A stretch of DNA of 64,000 nt from JAIEOG01 sp964519985 (GCA_964519985.1 CAZFMF010000014.1:1-64000), one strand, 5' to 3'; shown: positions 50,665-58,856, counted from the first letter of the stretch. Notes: a model not told the origin generated them from the letters alone. Program-made: numbers and translations.

Positions 50665-51951
50665 ATGTCGGTAGGGATGCACGAAGAAGTGATTTGCGGC
50701 TGGGAAGACCACCCGTTTTATAAGAACACGCTCGAAATCATGGAAGGCGCGGCGAAGGAGATTGATCTCGATCCCAACGTCTTCAATCGTCTGGCCAAGC
50801 CCCGGCGTTGCCTGTACGTCAGCATTCCCGTGCGCATGGATGACGGCAGCATCCAGACTTTCGACGGCTTTCGCGTTCACCACAACACCACACTGGGCCC
50901 TGGCAAAGGCGGGATTCGTTACCACCCCGACGTCAACCTCGCGGAAACCTCTGCGTTGGCCTTCTTAATGACTTTGAAAAATTCGTTGGTGCGTTTGCCA
51001 TTGGGCGGCGCCAAAGGCGGAATCCGCTGCGATCCCACCAAGCTTTCTCGACGTGAGAAGCAGAGCCTCACCCGCCGCTACACTTCCGAAATTCACATGT
51101 TCATCGGTCCCGACAAAGATATCCCCGCTCCGGATGTCGGGACGGATCCCCAGACGATGGCCTGGGTGATGGATACTTTTAGTTCCAATGTTGGTCATGC
51201 CGTTCCCGGGGTGGTCACGGGCAAGCCGATCGAAATCGGGGGTTCGCTGGGCCGTTTGGATGCGACTGGCCGTGGCGTGGTGTACACGATCATGGAAGCG
51301 GCTAAGCGGATGAATATGGAGCTGGGGCCTAACACGACGGTGGCCGTCCAGGGCTTTGGGAATGTCGGTTTTTACTCGGCCAAGATCATTGCCAGCATCG
51401 GCTGCAAAGTGATCGCGGTCAGCGATGTCTCGGGTGGGGTCTACAATCCACGCGGACTCGATATCAATGAGCTGCGCGACTGGATCGCGTCCAACAAAGT
51501 TTTAAAGGGTTTCCCCGGCGCCGAGCCGGTGACCAACGAAGAGCTGCTGGAGTTGCAATGCGATATCCTGATTCCCGCGGCACTGAACAATCAGATTACC
51601 GAAGAAAACGCGGATCGTATCAAGTGCAAGATCATGGCGGAAGGCGCCAACGGCCCGACCACCCGCGGAGCCAGCAAGATCCTGCACGATAAAGGCGTCT
51701 TCATCATCCCCGACATTCTCGCCAACGCCGGCGGCGTGATTGTGTCCTACTTCGAGTGGGTACAGGGAATGCAAAACTTTTTCTGGAGCGAAAAGGACGT
51801 CAACAACAAGCTCTGGGAAATCATCACCTCGGCCTTCAATCGCGTCTACGAACTGCAGGAAGCCCGCAATATCGGCATGCGCCGTGCGGCCTTCGCAGTC
51901 TCGTTAGATCACTTGTCGAAGGCGATGTTGTTGCGAGGATTTTTTCCGTAA
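50665..51951 (+). CDS. gdhA: Glutamate dehydrogenase (GluDH)
   Basis: 428 residues from ATG 50665, with GGAGG 4 nt upstream; an ATG at 50677 is also possible. Motifs: GPGKGGIRYHPDVN, PLGGAKGGIRCDP (catalytic Lys), APDVGTDPQTMAWVMDTFS, the NAD(P) fold VQGFGNVGFYSAK, and PAALNNQITEENA. It interconverts glutamate and 2-oxoglutarate plus ammonia. The 400-430-residue class resembles NAD-type catabolic enzymes, but the cofactor is not fixed from sequence. It lies 93 nt after the receiver-GAF gene. Confidence 0.94.
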   Translation: MSVGMHEEVICGWEDHPFYKNTLEIMEGAAKEIDLDPNVFNRLAKPRRCLYVSIPVRMDDGSIQTFDGFRVHHNTTLGPGKGGIRYHPDVNLAETSALAFLMTLKNSLVRLPLGGAKGGIRCDPTKLSRREKQSLTRRYTSEIHMFIGPDKDIPAPDVGTDPQTMAWVMDTFSSNVGHAVPGVVTGKPIEIGGSLGRLDATGRGVVYTIMEAAKRMNMELGPNTTVAVQGFGNVGFYSAKIIASIGCKVIAVSDVSGGVYNPRGLDINELRDWIASNKVLKGFPGAEPVTNEELLELQCDILIPAALNNQITEENADRIKCKIMAEGANGPTTRGASKILHDKGVFIIPDILANAGGVIVSYFEWVQGMQNFFWSEKDVNNKLWEIITSAFNRVYELQEARNIGMRRAAFAVSLDHLSKAMLLRGFFP

Positions 51952-51988
51952 TTCGCTTGGCCGAAATGAACAAGCACAGGGGGGAACT

Positions 51989-52090
51989 ATGAAGGTCGTC
52001 ATTGCTGTCTTTGCCTTTTGGGGAGTGTTGGGTCGGCCAAGCAGGGGAAGCGGCCTACCGATGCTGCTACACCGACTAACCGGAAAATAA
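51989..52090 (+). CDS. Possible 33-residue peptide, or remnant of a secreted protein
   Basis: ATG 51989 follows GGGGGG by 4 nt. The product starts MKVVIAVFAFWGVLG, like a signal peptide, and stops after 33 codons. In another frame the sequence continues without stops for some distance, so it may be the frameshifted start of a lost secreted protein. It is followed 14 nt later by a palindrome cluster. Confidence 0.35.
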   Translation: MKVVIAVFAFWGVLGRPSRGSGLPMLLHRLTGK

Positions 52091-52104
52091 TCTTCAAACT
52101 CGCA

Positions 52105-52331
52105 GGCACTATTCCCAGGAACAGTGGTGCCAAAATGACTGGTCACGTGACCACCCCCAATCGCCTAGGCGCCGTAAAACTGGTCCAGGACCAGTTTGAT
52201 CTCTCGCGCGAGAGGTTGAGGAAACATTGGCAAAAACAGTGGCTTTGCTTTTTGGGGCCGGTTTTTGCTCACATCCCAGCACCCGTGGATAGCTATTGTT
52301 GCGATGGGGCCGACGTGTTAACACCCGCCCC
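52105..52331. other. Ladder of seven inverted repeats (hairpin element copy B); possible structured RNA
   Basis: In order: the 27-nt hairpin 52105-52131 (identical to copy A); TGGTCACGTGACCA at 52140; CGCCTAGGCG at 52162; AAACTGGTCC-A-GGACCAGTTT at 52177-52197; CTCTCGCGCGAGAG at 52201; GCAAAAAC (52230) with GTTTTTGC (52261); and GGGGC (52306) with GCCCC (52327) around GTGTTAACAC. The last hairpin ends 2 nt before the ATG of the next gene, which has no Shine-Dalgarno sequence. It could be a non-coding RNA, a long 5' leader or a repeat. All pairings are read directly. Confidence 0.5.
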
Positions 52332-52333
52332 GT

Positions 52334-53353
52334 ATGAAACGATTTCTATTCGCTACGCTCTTTTTCCTAGCACTTCCCAACGCCTTTGGCGGGTTCGACG
52401 ATAGATTGAACCTTTTGAAGACGGCTTCTTCCAACTGCCCGAAGACCATTGCCAGTTTGGTGGGCAAACCGCCCCTCAGCATTGCGGCACGCGAGGTCAT
52501 CGAGCGGGTGATGGAAAGTCACCCTGAAAGTGGGCCCGTGATACTGGAACATGCCCGGTGGTTGGGGCTGCGCGGCCCTTTTCTTTGGGATGCCTGGGTC
52601 CGGTATGCGGGTAGCAACCCCCAAGTCTTTGTGATGGCGGTCGTGACGGAAGAGCCGCGGATGCTCGACCTCGTGAAGCATTTGAATCCCAGCGATCGAC
52701 TGCGACGCGATAAGAAGGGGGAAATGGTCACTTTGCGGACGGGAGAGACGGTGCCGGATACGATTGCGGCGAGCACCTTTGCCCGGCTCGATCGGTTTTC
52801 TTATTCGAACCCAAACGGTTCCTCCGCAATGCTTGATCTCCTCACCAAGTGCCGCAACCCGGGACACCTGTTTTCAGACAAACTGCTGACCGTCCTTAAA
52901 GAAGCCGCTCTCGTGAATTCCGACGGTTCGATTCCCGAGGCGATCCGTAGAGTGATCGTGGCATCGGTTTCCGAAAGAGATGGAAAGGTCCTAGTTGTCC
53001 ATCCGCTATCGTTCTCTCCACTGAATGAAATGATGGGTAGCGATCCTTCGCCCGCGGCAGACGATCAGGTGCCACTGCGAAAAGGCTCGACCGCATCTCG
53101 GGCGGAGGCCGAAAAAGTATTTAGCCATCTCCAAGCAATTATGGATGGGAATCCGATACTTTTTAATGAACTCGTTTTCAGTGCGAGGCAGCATCGAAAA
53201 CCCATATTTCCGGGGATGCTGGAAGAGTTAGAGGCGCGTGGGCTTATCAATTCGGATGGCGAGATGCCGGAGTCGGTGCGCAAGATCGTGGATAGCTCGG
53301 CCGAGGGCGAATCAATCTTTCAGTTCTTGGTGAATCCGATCGCGGGAGAGTGA
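52334..53353 (+). CDS. Secreted protein with three degenerate internal repeats
   Basis: 339 residues with signal peptide MKRFLFATLFFLALPNAFG. Two modules align by eye: 179-210 (LFSDKLLTVLKEAALVNSDG, then SIPEAIRRVIVAS) and 290-321 (IFPGMLEELEARGLINSDG, then EMPESVRKIVDSS). A weaker third lies near 110-148 (LDLVKHLNP..GETVPDTIAAS). The protein is helical and unlike any family I recognise. It starts 2 nt after a hairpin and has no Shine-Dalgarno sequence. Confidence 0.72.
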   Translation: MKRFLFATLFFLALPNAFGGFDDRLNLLKTASSNCPKTIASLVGKPPLSIAAREVIERVMESHPESGPVILEHARWLGLRGPFLWDAWVRYAGSNPQVFVMAVVTEEPRMLDLVKHLNPSDRLRRDKKGEMVTLRTGETVPDTIAASTFARLDRFSYSNPNGSSAMLDLLTKCRNPGHLFSDKLLTVLKEAALVNSDGSIPEAIRRVIVASVSERDGKVLVVHPLSFSPLNEMMGSDPSPAADDQVPLRKGSTASRAEAEKVFSHLQAIMDGNPILFNELVFSARQHRKPIFPGMLEELEARGLINSDGEMPESVRKIVDSSAEGESIFQFLVNPIAGE

Positions 53354-53462
53354 TCCGATGTTTTCCGGGCAATGTCCCGAGCAGCCGCGGGTCACGATGT
53401 ACCCCTTAAACTCCCTAAACTGCTTGATTCGCTCTCCGGCCGCGTGCTACCTCTCTCCGTCC

Positions 53463-54278
53463 ATGAAAAAGGTACGCGCCACGGTCTTTTTGGTAGTCGC
53501 CCTTTCGTTATTTGCCCCTCCCGCCGAGGCGGGACTTCTCGAGTGTTTCCACCATCTAGTCTGGCTAGCGCGGGGGAAAGCCATGGTTCGGGCCGCCATC
53601 CGGGGTCATTGGGGAGAGAACGTGCGGCGCTGGGGGGTTCGCCCTTCGCCGTTTCGTACTTTTCTCCCGGCCAGCGCCATTGCTCAGAACATCGAAGACA
53701 CACTGGCCGACCAGCGGCTGGCGCCCGAGCAGATTATTGAACGCGAGATCGCGCTTGCGCCCAAACTCCAGGCGTTGTGGCTGCGTACGCAACAGCGATT
53801 AAAGTCGATTGAGATCCGCTGGGCGCCGGAGGATTTTTGCCTAAGGGAACGCGAGTCCATTTTTCTTTCGCCGATGATTCTAGACTCGGCGCAACCGGGT
53901 GTCGTGTTGCTGATGCGTATCGAACACGAGCTTCGCCACAAAGGCGATCGGCACTTGCCCGACTACGAACGCACTTTCGCCGAACACGGCGACGACCAGG
54001 AGGCGTTCATGGCGGCGATGATGCAGTTGCTCGCCGACGGAGAACTGCAAGCCGTCCAGGCCGAGATCGACCTGCTTCCGGAGCTCCGCGCGATTAAAAT
54101 CGCTTACCCGCAGATTTTTCTCAGCCGTGTGGCGCTTGAGGTTTGGCGCGGCCGTGGTGAGATACCGAACTTAGACGTCGACTTGGTCTCGCTCCAACGC
54201 CACCGTTGGCACTGGCAGAACTGGGAGAGCGATGTCCAAAAAGGATGGAAGTTCTATTCCGCCCGGAAGCCAAAGTAA
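53463..54278 (+). CDS. Secreted protein with HExxH motif
   Basis: 271 residues from ATG 53463. The signal peptide (MKKVRATVFLVVALSLFAPPAEA) fixes this start; the frame is open upstream to 53358. RIEHELRHKGDRH (residues 153-165) contains HExxH, His155-Glu156-x-x-His159, with Glu180 in DDQEAF as a possible third zinc ligand. A secreted zinc metallopeptidase is plausible but unproven. No family is recognised. It follows the repeat-containing secreted protein by about 110 nt and may share its transcript. Confidence 0.7.
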   Translation: MKKVRATVFLVVALSLFAPPAEAGLLECFHHLVWLARGKAMVRAAIRGHWGENVRRWGVRPSPFRTFLPASAIAQNIEDTLADQRLAPEQIIEREIALAPKLQALWLRTQQRLKSIEIRWAPEDFCLRERESIFLSPMILDSAQPGVVLLMRIEHELRHKGDRHLPDYERTFAEHGDDQEAFMAAMMQLLADGELQAVQAEIDLLPELRAIKIAYPQIFLSRVALEVWRGRGEIPNLDVDLVSLQRHRWHWQNWESDVQKGWKFYSARKPK

Positions 54279-54354
54279 TCGGTACCTTCGTCCTTTCGGA
54301 CCCCGGATCAGGAAGGCGTTGGAGAAGGTCGCTTAAGATCACTTACATTGCTTA

Positions 54355-54439
54355 GGCATTGTTCCAAGAAAAGTGGTGTCAAAATGGGTGGTCTGAGACC
54401 ACTTTTAGTCTCGCGCGAGAGCGCACGGCTTCGCCGTGC
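54355..54439. repeat. Dispersed hairpin element, copy C
   Basis: 54355-54380 starts GGCATTGTTCC and ends GTGGTGTC, a diverged copy of the 27-nt hairpin at 28328 and 52105. AAAATGG follows, as in copy B, then GTGGTCT-G-AGACCAC with TTTT after it (54388-54406, terminator-like). Next come TCTCGCGCGAGA (54409-54420) and GCACGGC-TTC-GCCGTGC (54423-54439). It lies between convergent genes. Confidence 0.7.
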
Positions 54440-54441
54440 GG

Positions 54442-54490
54442 GATTGCTTCGTCGCTGCGCTCCTCGCAATGACAGCGGCGTCGCAATGAC
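54442..54490. repeat. GTCATTGCGAG-family repeat, inverted copy
   Basis: 54442-54473 is the exact reverse complement of the first 32 nt of the unit at 46903. A second partial end, TCGCAATGAC, lies at 54481-54490, immediately beside the stop codon of the minus-strand gene at 54490. Confidence 0.78.
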
Positions 54491-54726
54491 TAAGGCCGCG
54501 GGAAGTCCTGTTCCCGCGAAACCTTGACCTTCTTTTTTGATGAAGGTTTTTCGGCGGGTTTGCGTTCGCTCGAGTCCGGAAGCTTCAGTTTTGCGTTTTT
54601 GTCGACGAGCGTCTTATCCTGACTGGCACACTCTTCGGCCGAAGCGCCGATGCGACAGGCACCTTCATCCATTGCGAAAACCCCAAGTGCGCTAAAAAGC
54701 GCGGTGAATATCAATAACCGCCTCAC
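54490..54726 (-). CDS. Small exported basic/acidic protein
   Basis: 78 residues from GTG 54726. A signal peptide-like N-terminus (LLIFTALFSALGVFA) is followed by a short mature part with two Cys (ACRIGASAEECAS) and a Lys/Ser/Pro-rich tail (SSKKKVKVSRE). No family is recognised. Its first 35 nt overlap the 3' end of purA, so it is probably the last gene of that operon. Confidence 0.58.
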   Translation of the reverse strand: MRRLLIFTALFSALGVFAMDEGACRIGASAEECASQDKTLVDKNAKLKLPDSSERKPAEKPSSKKKVKVSREQDFPRP

Positions 54727-55981
54727 GACCCGCCCCCGTGGAGATTAAGTTAACCTGGCTCTGAGTTTTTTCCTCAATAAAGCGCAGGTAGTTCAAAAGA
54801 TTTTTCGGCAAATCCGTCGCGGCCCGGATGTCCTTTAGGTTTTCCTTCCAGCCCGACAGCGTTTCATAAACCGGCGTCATCTTCTCGAGCAACTTCGTGT
54901 CCGCCGGAAAGGTATCGTACTCTTTGCCGTCACATTGGTATTTCGTGCAAACCTTCAGTTCATCGATGCCGCTTAAGACATCGGCCTTGGTGACGGCTAA
55001 GTGTTTGATGCCCGATACGCGCAACGCGTAGCGCACGGCCACCAAGTCTAGCCAACCGCAACGGCGTGGACGTCCCGTTGTCGCGCCAAATTCGCCGCCG
55101 GTTTCACGCAGCTTATCGCCTTGCGCATCGTTGAGTTCCGTCGGAAATGGGCCTTCGCCGACCCGGGTGGTGTAAGCCTTCATGATGCCAATAAAGAGCG
55201 TGTCCTTGGGCAGGCGAGCGCCTAGTCCCAATGCCGCCTGTGAGGGCAGGGTATGTGAAGACGTGACATACGGGTACGTGCCATAGTCCACATCGAGCAA
55301 GATGCCTTGCGCGCCTTCGAAGAGAATCTTTTTCCCGTTCTGAATATCGTCGAAAAGCATGCTCGAGACATCATGCACAAAGGGTTTCAGTTGCTCGGCG
55401 ATACGCGAATACTTTTTCATGAACGCGTCCATGCGGACGGGCTCTACTTTGTAGAATTCTTTCAGAAGAAAATTCTTTTCTTCGAGATTCGCGTTTAGCT
55501 TTTCCTCAAATCCAGCCGGGTCGTAGAGGTCGGAGACCCGGAGTCCACGGCGCGAGGCGCGATCTTCATACGCGGGGCCAATGCCACGCTTGGTGGTACC
55601 GATCTTACCCGCTTTGCGCCCTTCGCGCGCGGCATCCAAGTGCTTGTGGTAGTCGAGGATCAAGTGGGCGCGATCCGAAATCGCAATCCGCTTTTCGAGA
55701 TCCGGTACATTGGCTTTTTTTAGAATATCGATTTCTTCTAGGAAAATTTCGGGATCCACCACCACGCCGGAGCCAATCAGGCAGCGGGCATGGGGCCGCA
55801 AGATACCCGAGGGGATGAGGTGCAAAACGGTTTGTTGGCCTTTAACGACGAGCGTATGCCCCGCGTTATTGCCGCCCTGAAAGCGCGCGACGATCTCGGC
55901 CTCCGAGCTGTAATAGTCGACGATTTTGCCTTTGCCTTCGTCGCCCCACTGGACGCCGATAATCACTACGCCCTGGGGCAT
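54692..55981 (-). CDS. purA: Adenylosuccinate synthetase
   Basis: 429 residues, full length. GVQWGDEGKGKIVD (P-loop and catalytic Asp), GGNNAGHTLV, the IMP-binding GTTKRGIGPAYEDRASRRG, EGAQGILLDVDYGTYPYVTSS and the Asp-binding loop TTGRPRRCGWLD. It makes adenylosuccinate from IMP and Asp using GTP. It lies 8 nt downstream of serA. Confidence 0.96.
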   Translation of the reverse strand: MPQGVVIIGVQWGDEGKGKIVDYYSSEAEIVARFQGGNNAGHTLVVKGQQTVLHLIPSGILRPHARCLIGSGVVVDPEIFLEEIDILKKANVPDLEKRIAISDRAHLILDYHKHLDAAREGRKAGKIGTTKRGIGPAYEDRASRRGLRVSDLYDPAGFEEKLNANLEEKNFLLKEFYKVEPVRMDAFMKKYSRIAEQLKPFVHDVSSMLFDDIQNGKKILFEGAQGILLDVDYGTYPYVTSSHTLPSQAALGLGARLPKDTLFIGIMKAYTTRVGEGPFPTELNDAQGDKLRETGGEFGATTGRPRRCGWLDLVAVRYALRVSGIKHLAVTKADVLSGIDELKVCTKYQCDGKEYDTFPADTKLLEKMTPVYETLSGWKENLKDIRAATDLPKNLLNYLRFIEEKTQSQVNLISTGAGREAVIDIHRAF

Positions 55982-55989
55982 TTTTCACC

Positions 55990-57576
55990 TCAAAGACGGA
56001 TCTGAACTACCGAAGTCATGCCCTTGATCTTGCGCATGGCTTCAATCGTATCCGCCGAAAGTTCTGAATCCACTCCGATGATGGCAATCGCTTCACCGCG
56101 CTTGTCGCCGCGCCCCAAATGCATGCGGGCGATATTGATCCCCTTGCCACCCAAAGTCGTGCCCATTGCCCCGATGACGCCGGGGGTGTCAACATTGCGG
56201 GTATAAAGCAGCGCGCCGCTCAAGATGCCATCGATCGAAAAACCATCGACTTGCACGATGCGCGGTTCGTCCTTGCCGAAGAGCGTTCCGGCGACGGTCA
56301 ACGTCGTCGCGCCTTCCACCGTGATGCGAACGAGGCTGCCGTAATCCTGGCAAACTTCATCGACCGATTCCTCGATGCGAATACCGCGTTCCTTCAAGGT
56401 TTTTCGGGCGGTGACAAAGTTCACCGGCGTGCCGAGCAAGGAGCTCAAGAAGCCCTGCAGCACGGAAAGGGTGAGGACTTCGCGTTTGATGCCGCTGCCC
56501 AGCGCTTCATAGTGCACGACAATCCGCTTCACGTTTTGGTGCGGGACGGCCTGGGCGGCAAAGGCCCCGAGCTTCTCGCAGAGGGTGAGATGCGGGCGCA
56601 AGAATTCCAATTCCTCGCGCGTGACATTGGGCACGTTGATGGCGTTTTTCAACGCCCCGCTGCGCATGTATTCGGCCACCTGTTCGGCGACTTCCAATCC
56701 GACCTGCAGCTGCGCTTCTTCGGTGCTCGCCCCCAAGTGGGGCGTCAAGACGACATCGGTTCGCTTGAGCAGGGGATGGTCGGTCGGCGGGGGTTCTTGC
56801 TCAAACACATCGAGTGCCGCGCCTTTGAGCTGTTTTTTCTCGAGTGCTTCGAGCAGCGCCGCTTCGTTCACGATGCCGCCGCGCGCGCAGTTAATCAGGT
56901 AGGCGCCCTTTTTCACTTTCGCGAAGGCTTCTTTGTTCAGCAGATTCCGAGTGGCATCGAGCAGAGGCACGTGCACCGTGATGTAATCCGACTTCGCCAG
57001 TAGTTCATCGAGGCTGACCAAGCGAACGCCGTACTTCGCCGCGGCTTCCTCGCTCAAATACGGATCGTAGCCCAGCACATTCATCTTCAATCCGACCGCG
57101 CGTTCCGCGACCGCTTTGCCGATGTTGCCGAGACCCATCACCCCGAGCGTCTTGCCGCGGATTTCCGAGCCCTGAAAACTCTTCTTGTCCCATTTCCCGT
57201 CGCGCATGCTCGCGTCCGCGCGCGCCACGTGGCGGGAGACGGCGAAGAGCAGGGCAATTGCATGTTCGGCGGTCGTGACGATATTGCCGGTCGGTGCGTT
57301 CATCACCACCACGCCCATTTCGGTGGCGGCGGTCACGTCGACGTTATCGAGCCCAATGCCGGCACGGATCGCGAGCTTCAGATTGCGACCGCTTTCGAGG
57401 AGGTCGCGGTCCACTTGCGTGCGCGAACGGACAATTAAGATGTCGATGGACGGCATCTTTTCTTTGAGCTCGGGCCGCGGAATGTCTTTGTACTCCAGGA
57501 TCTCCAGCTGGGGGATCTGCTTGAGCTTCGCGATCGCTTCCGTCGATAATCCGTCGGCAATCAATAGGCGTGTCAT
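55990..57576 (-). CDS. serA: D-3-phosphoglycerate dehydrogenase
   Basis: 528 residues, the long type: catalytic and NAD-binding domains (1-310), ASB/intervening domain (about 315-450) and a C-terminal ACT domain (about 455-528), which often binds serine for feedback inhibition. GLGNIGKAVAERAVGLKMNV is the NAD fold; NCARGGIVNE holds the catalytic Arg and LTPHLGAST the catalytic His. First step of serine synthesis. TAATG overlap with the upstream aminotransferase. Confidence 0.95.
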   Translation of the reverse strand: MTRLLIADGLSTEAIAKLKQIPQLEILEYKDIPRPELKEKMPSIDILIVRSRTQVDRDLLESGRNLKLAIRAGIGLDNVDVTAATEMGVVVMNAPTGNIVTTAEHAIALLFAVSRHVARADASMRDGKWDKKSFQGSEIRGKTLGVMGLGNIGKAVAERAVGLKMNVLGYDPYLSEEAAAKYGVRLVSLDELLAKSDYITVHVPLLDATRNLLNKEAFAKVKKGAYLINCARGGIVNEAALLEALEKKQLKGAALDVFEQEPPPTDHPLLKRTDVVLTPHLGASTEEAQLQVGLEVAEQVAEYMRSGALKNAINVPNVTREELEFLRPHLTLCEKLGAFAAQAVPHQNVKRIVVHYEALGSGIKREVLTLSVLQGFLSSLLGTPVNFVTARKTLKERGIRIEESVDEVCQDYGSLVRITVEGATTLTVAGTLFGKDEPRIVQVDGFSIDGILSGALLYTRNVDTPGVIGAMGTTLGGKGINIARMHLGRGDKRGEAIAIIGVDSELSADTIEAMRKIKGMTSVVQIRL

Positions 57577-58748
57577 TAGGCGCTCTCGCTTTCCAAGAAG
57601 TAAGCCGAGGCCGCCCCGACTCCGGCGCCCATTTCTACCGGCACGCCGAGTTTTTTCAATCCGTATTCCACCGCCGACAAAACGGTCAGCATATCCAGTT
57701 CGTCGAAGTAGCCAAGGTGGGCGATGCGGAACATTTTGCCCTTATAGTGATCTTGGCCTTCGGCGATCGTGATGCCGAAGCGATCGCGCATATACGAAAT
57801 GAGCTTGTCGCCCGCGTCACTGCCCTTAGGCATCAAGACCGAAGTGACCGACGGGGCCGGGCTCTTTTTCGCGAGCAGCTCAAGACCCATCGCTTGTACT
57901 CCGCGACGGGTGGCTTCGGCGAGCCGCGCATGGTGTTTGAAAACGGGATCGAGACCGGAGGCTTTGAAGCGCTGGAGCACGACATCCAAACCGCAGATCA
58001 AACTCACCGCCGGTGTCCAAGCCGTTTGGCCGGACGAAAAACCCTTTGCTTCGGCTTTGAGATCAAAATAGAACGGGGTGAGATCGGAGCGCTTGCCGGC
58101 GTCTTGCGCGCGCTGTGAAAGCGCAATGGTCGCGAGTCCCGGCGGCAACATCATCGCTTTTTGCGACCCGCTCACCACGACATCGAGACCCCATTCGTCC
58201 ATCGGGATATTGCAAACGCCTAACGCCGTGATCGCATCGACAAAAACCAAGGCATCGCTGCTTTTGCGCACCAGCTCCGCGATTTCCTTAACGGGGTGCA
58301 AAACCCCGGTGGAGGTTTCGGAGGCCTGGAAGAGCACTGCGCGGGTGCCGGGATTGGCCTTCAAAAGCTTTCCGATTTCGGCCGGATCCACCGCTTCGCC
58401 CCATTCGACTTTGATTTCGTGAACCTTCAAGCCGTATTTCTGCGAAATCTTGGTCCAGCGCTCGCCGAACTTTCCACCATTAACCACAATGACTTCATCG
58501 CCCTTGGCCAGACAATTCGCGATCGAAGCCTCCATCGCCCCGGTGCCCGAGGATGCCAGGACGTAGCAAGGCTGTTTGGTCTGGTGGAGGAAGGCCAAGT
58601 TCTCCCAAACGCGCTTCAAAATCGTCGAAAACTCTTTGGTCCGGTGGTGCAAAGGCGCTTTGGCCATGGCCGATAGCACGTCTTCCGGAACGGGCGTTGG
58701 GCCAGGCGCAAAGATGCGTAGTTTTTCAAACAGGGGGTGTGATTTCAT
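57576..58748 (-). CDS. serC: Class V aminotransferase (phosphoserine/alanine-glyoxylate type)
   Basis: 390 residues from ATG 58748, with AGAGGA about 6 nt upstream. PLP fold type I: APGPTPVPEDVL at the N-terminus, SGTGAMEASIANCL, FVDAITALGVCNIPMDEWGLDVVVSGSQKAMMLPPG with the PLP Lys in GSQKA. This alanine-glyoxylate-like group serves as phosphoserine aminotransferase in several bacteria and archaea. The coupling to serA (TAATG) supports that role. Serine-glyoxylate aminotransferase is the alternative. Confidence 0.83.
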   Translation of the reverse strand: MKSHPLFEKLRIFAPGPTPVPEDVLSAMAKAPLHHRTKEFSTILKRVWENLAFLHQTKQPCYVLASSGTGAMEASIANCLAKGDEVIVVNGGKFGERWTKISQKYGLKVHEIKVEWGEAVDPAEIGKLLKANPGTRAVLFQASETSTGVLHPVKEIAELVRKSSDALVFVDAITALGVCNIPMDEWGLDVVVSGSQKAMMLPPGLATIALSQRAQDAGKRSDLTPFYFDLKAEAKGFSSGQTAWTPAVSLICGLDVVLQRFKASGLDPVFKHHARLAEATRRGVQAMGLELLAKKSPAPSVTSVLMPKGSDAGDKLISYMRDRFGITIAEGQDHYKGKMFRIAHLGYFDELDMLTVLSAVEYGLKKLGVPVEMGAGVGAASAYFLESESA

Positions 58749-58856
58749 GGGTGTTCCTCTGTAGAGGTGAGATTCATTGGGCGAGAGGAATGTATTGAAG
58801 GCAGGCTTGGCCGTCAAGCAATGCGGTAAAGGCTCCCGGGTGGCCGATCCGGCTTT

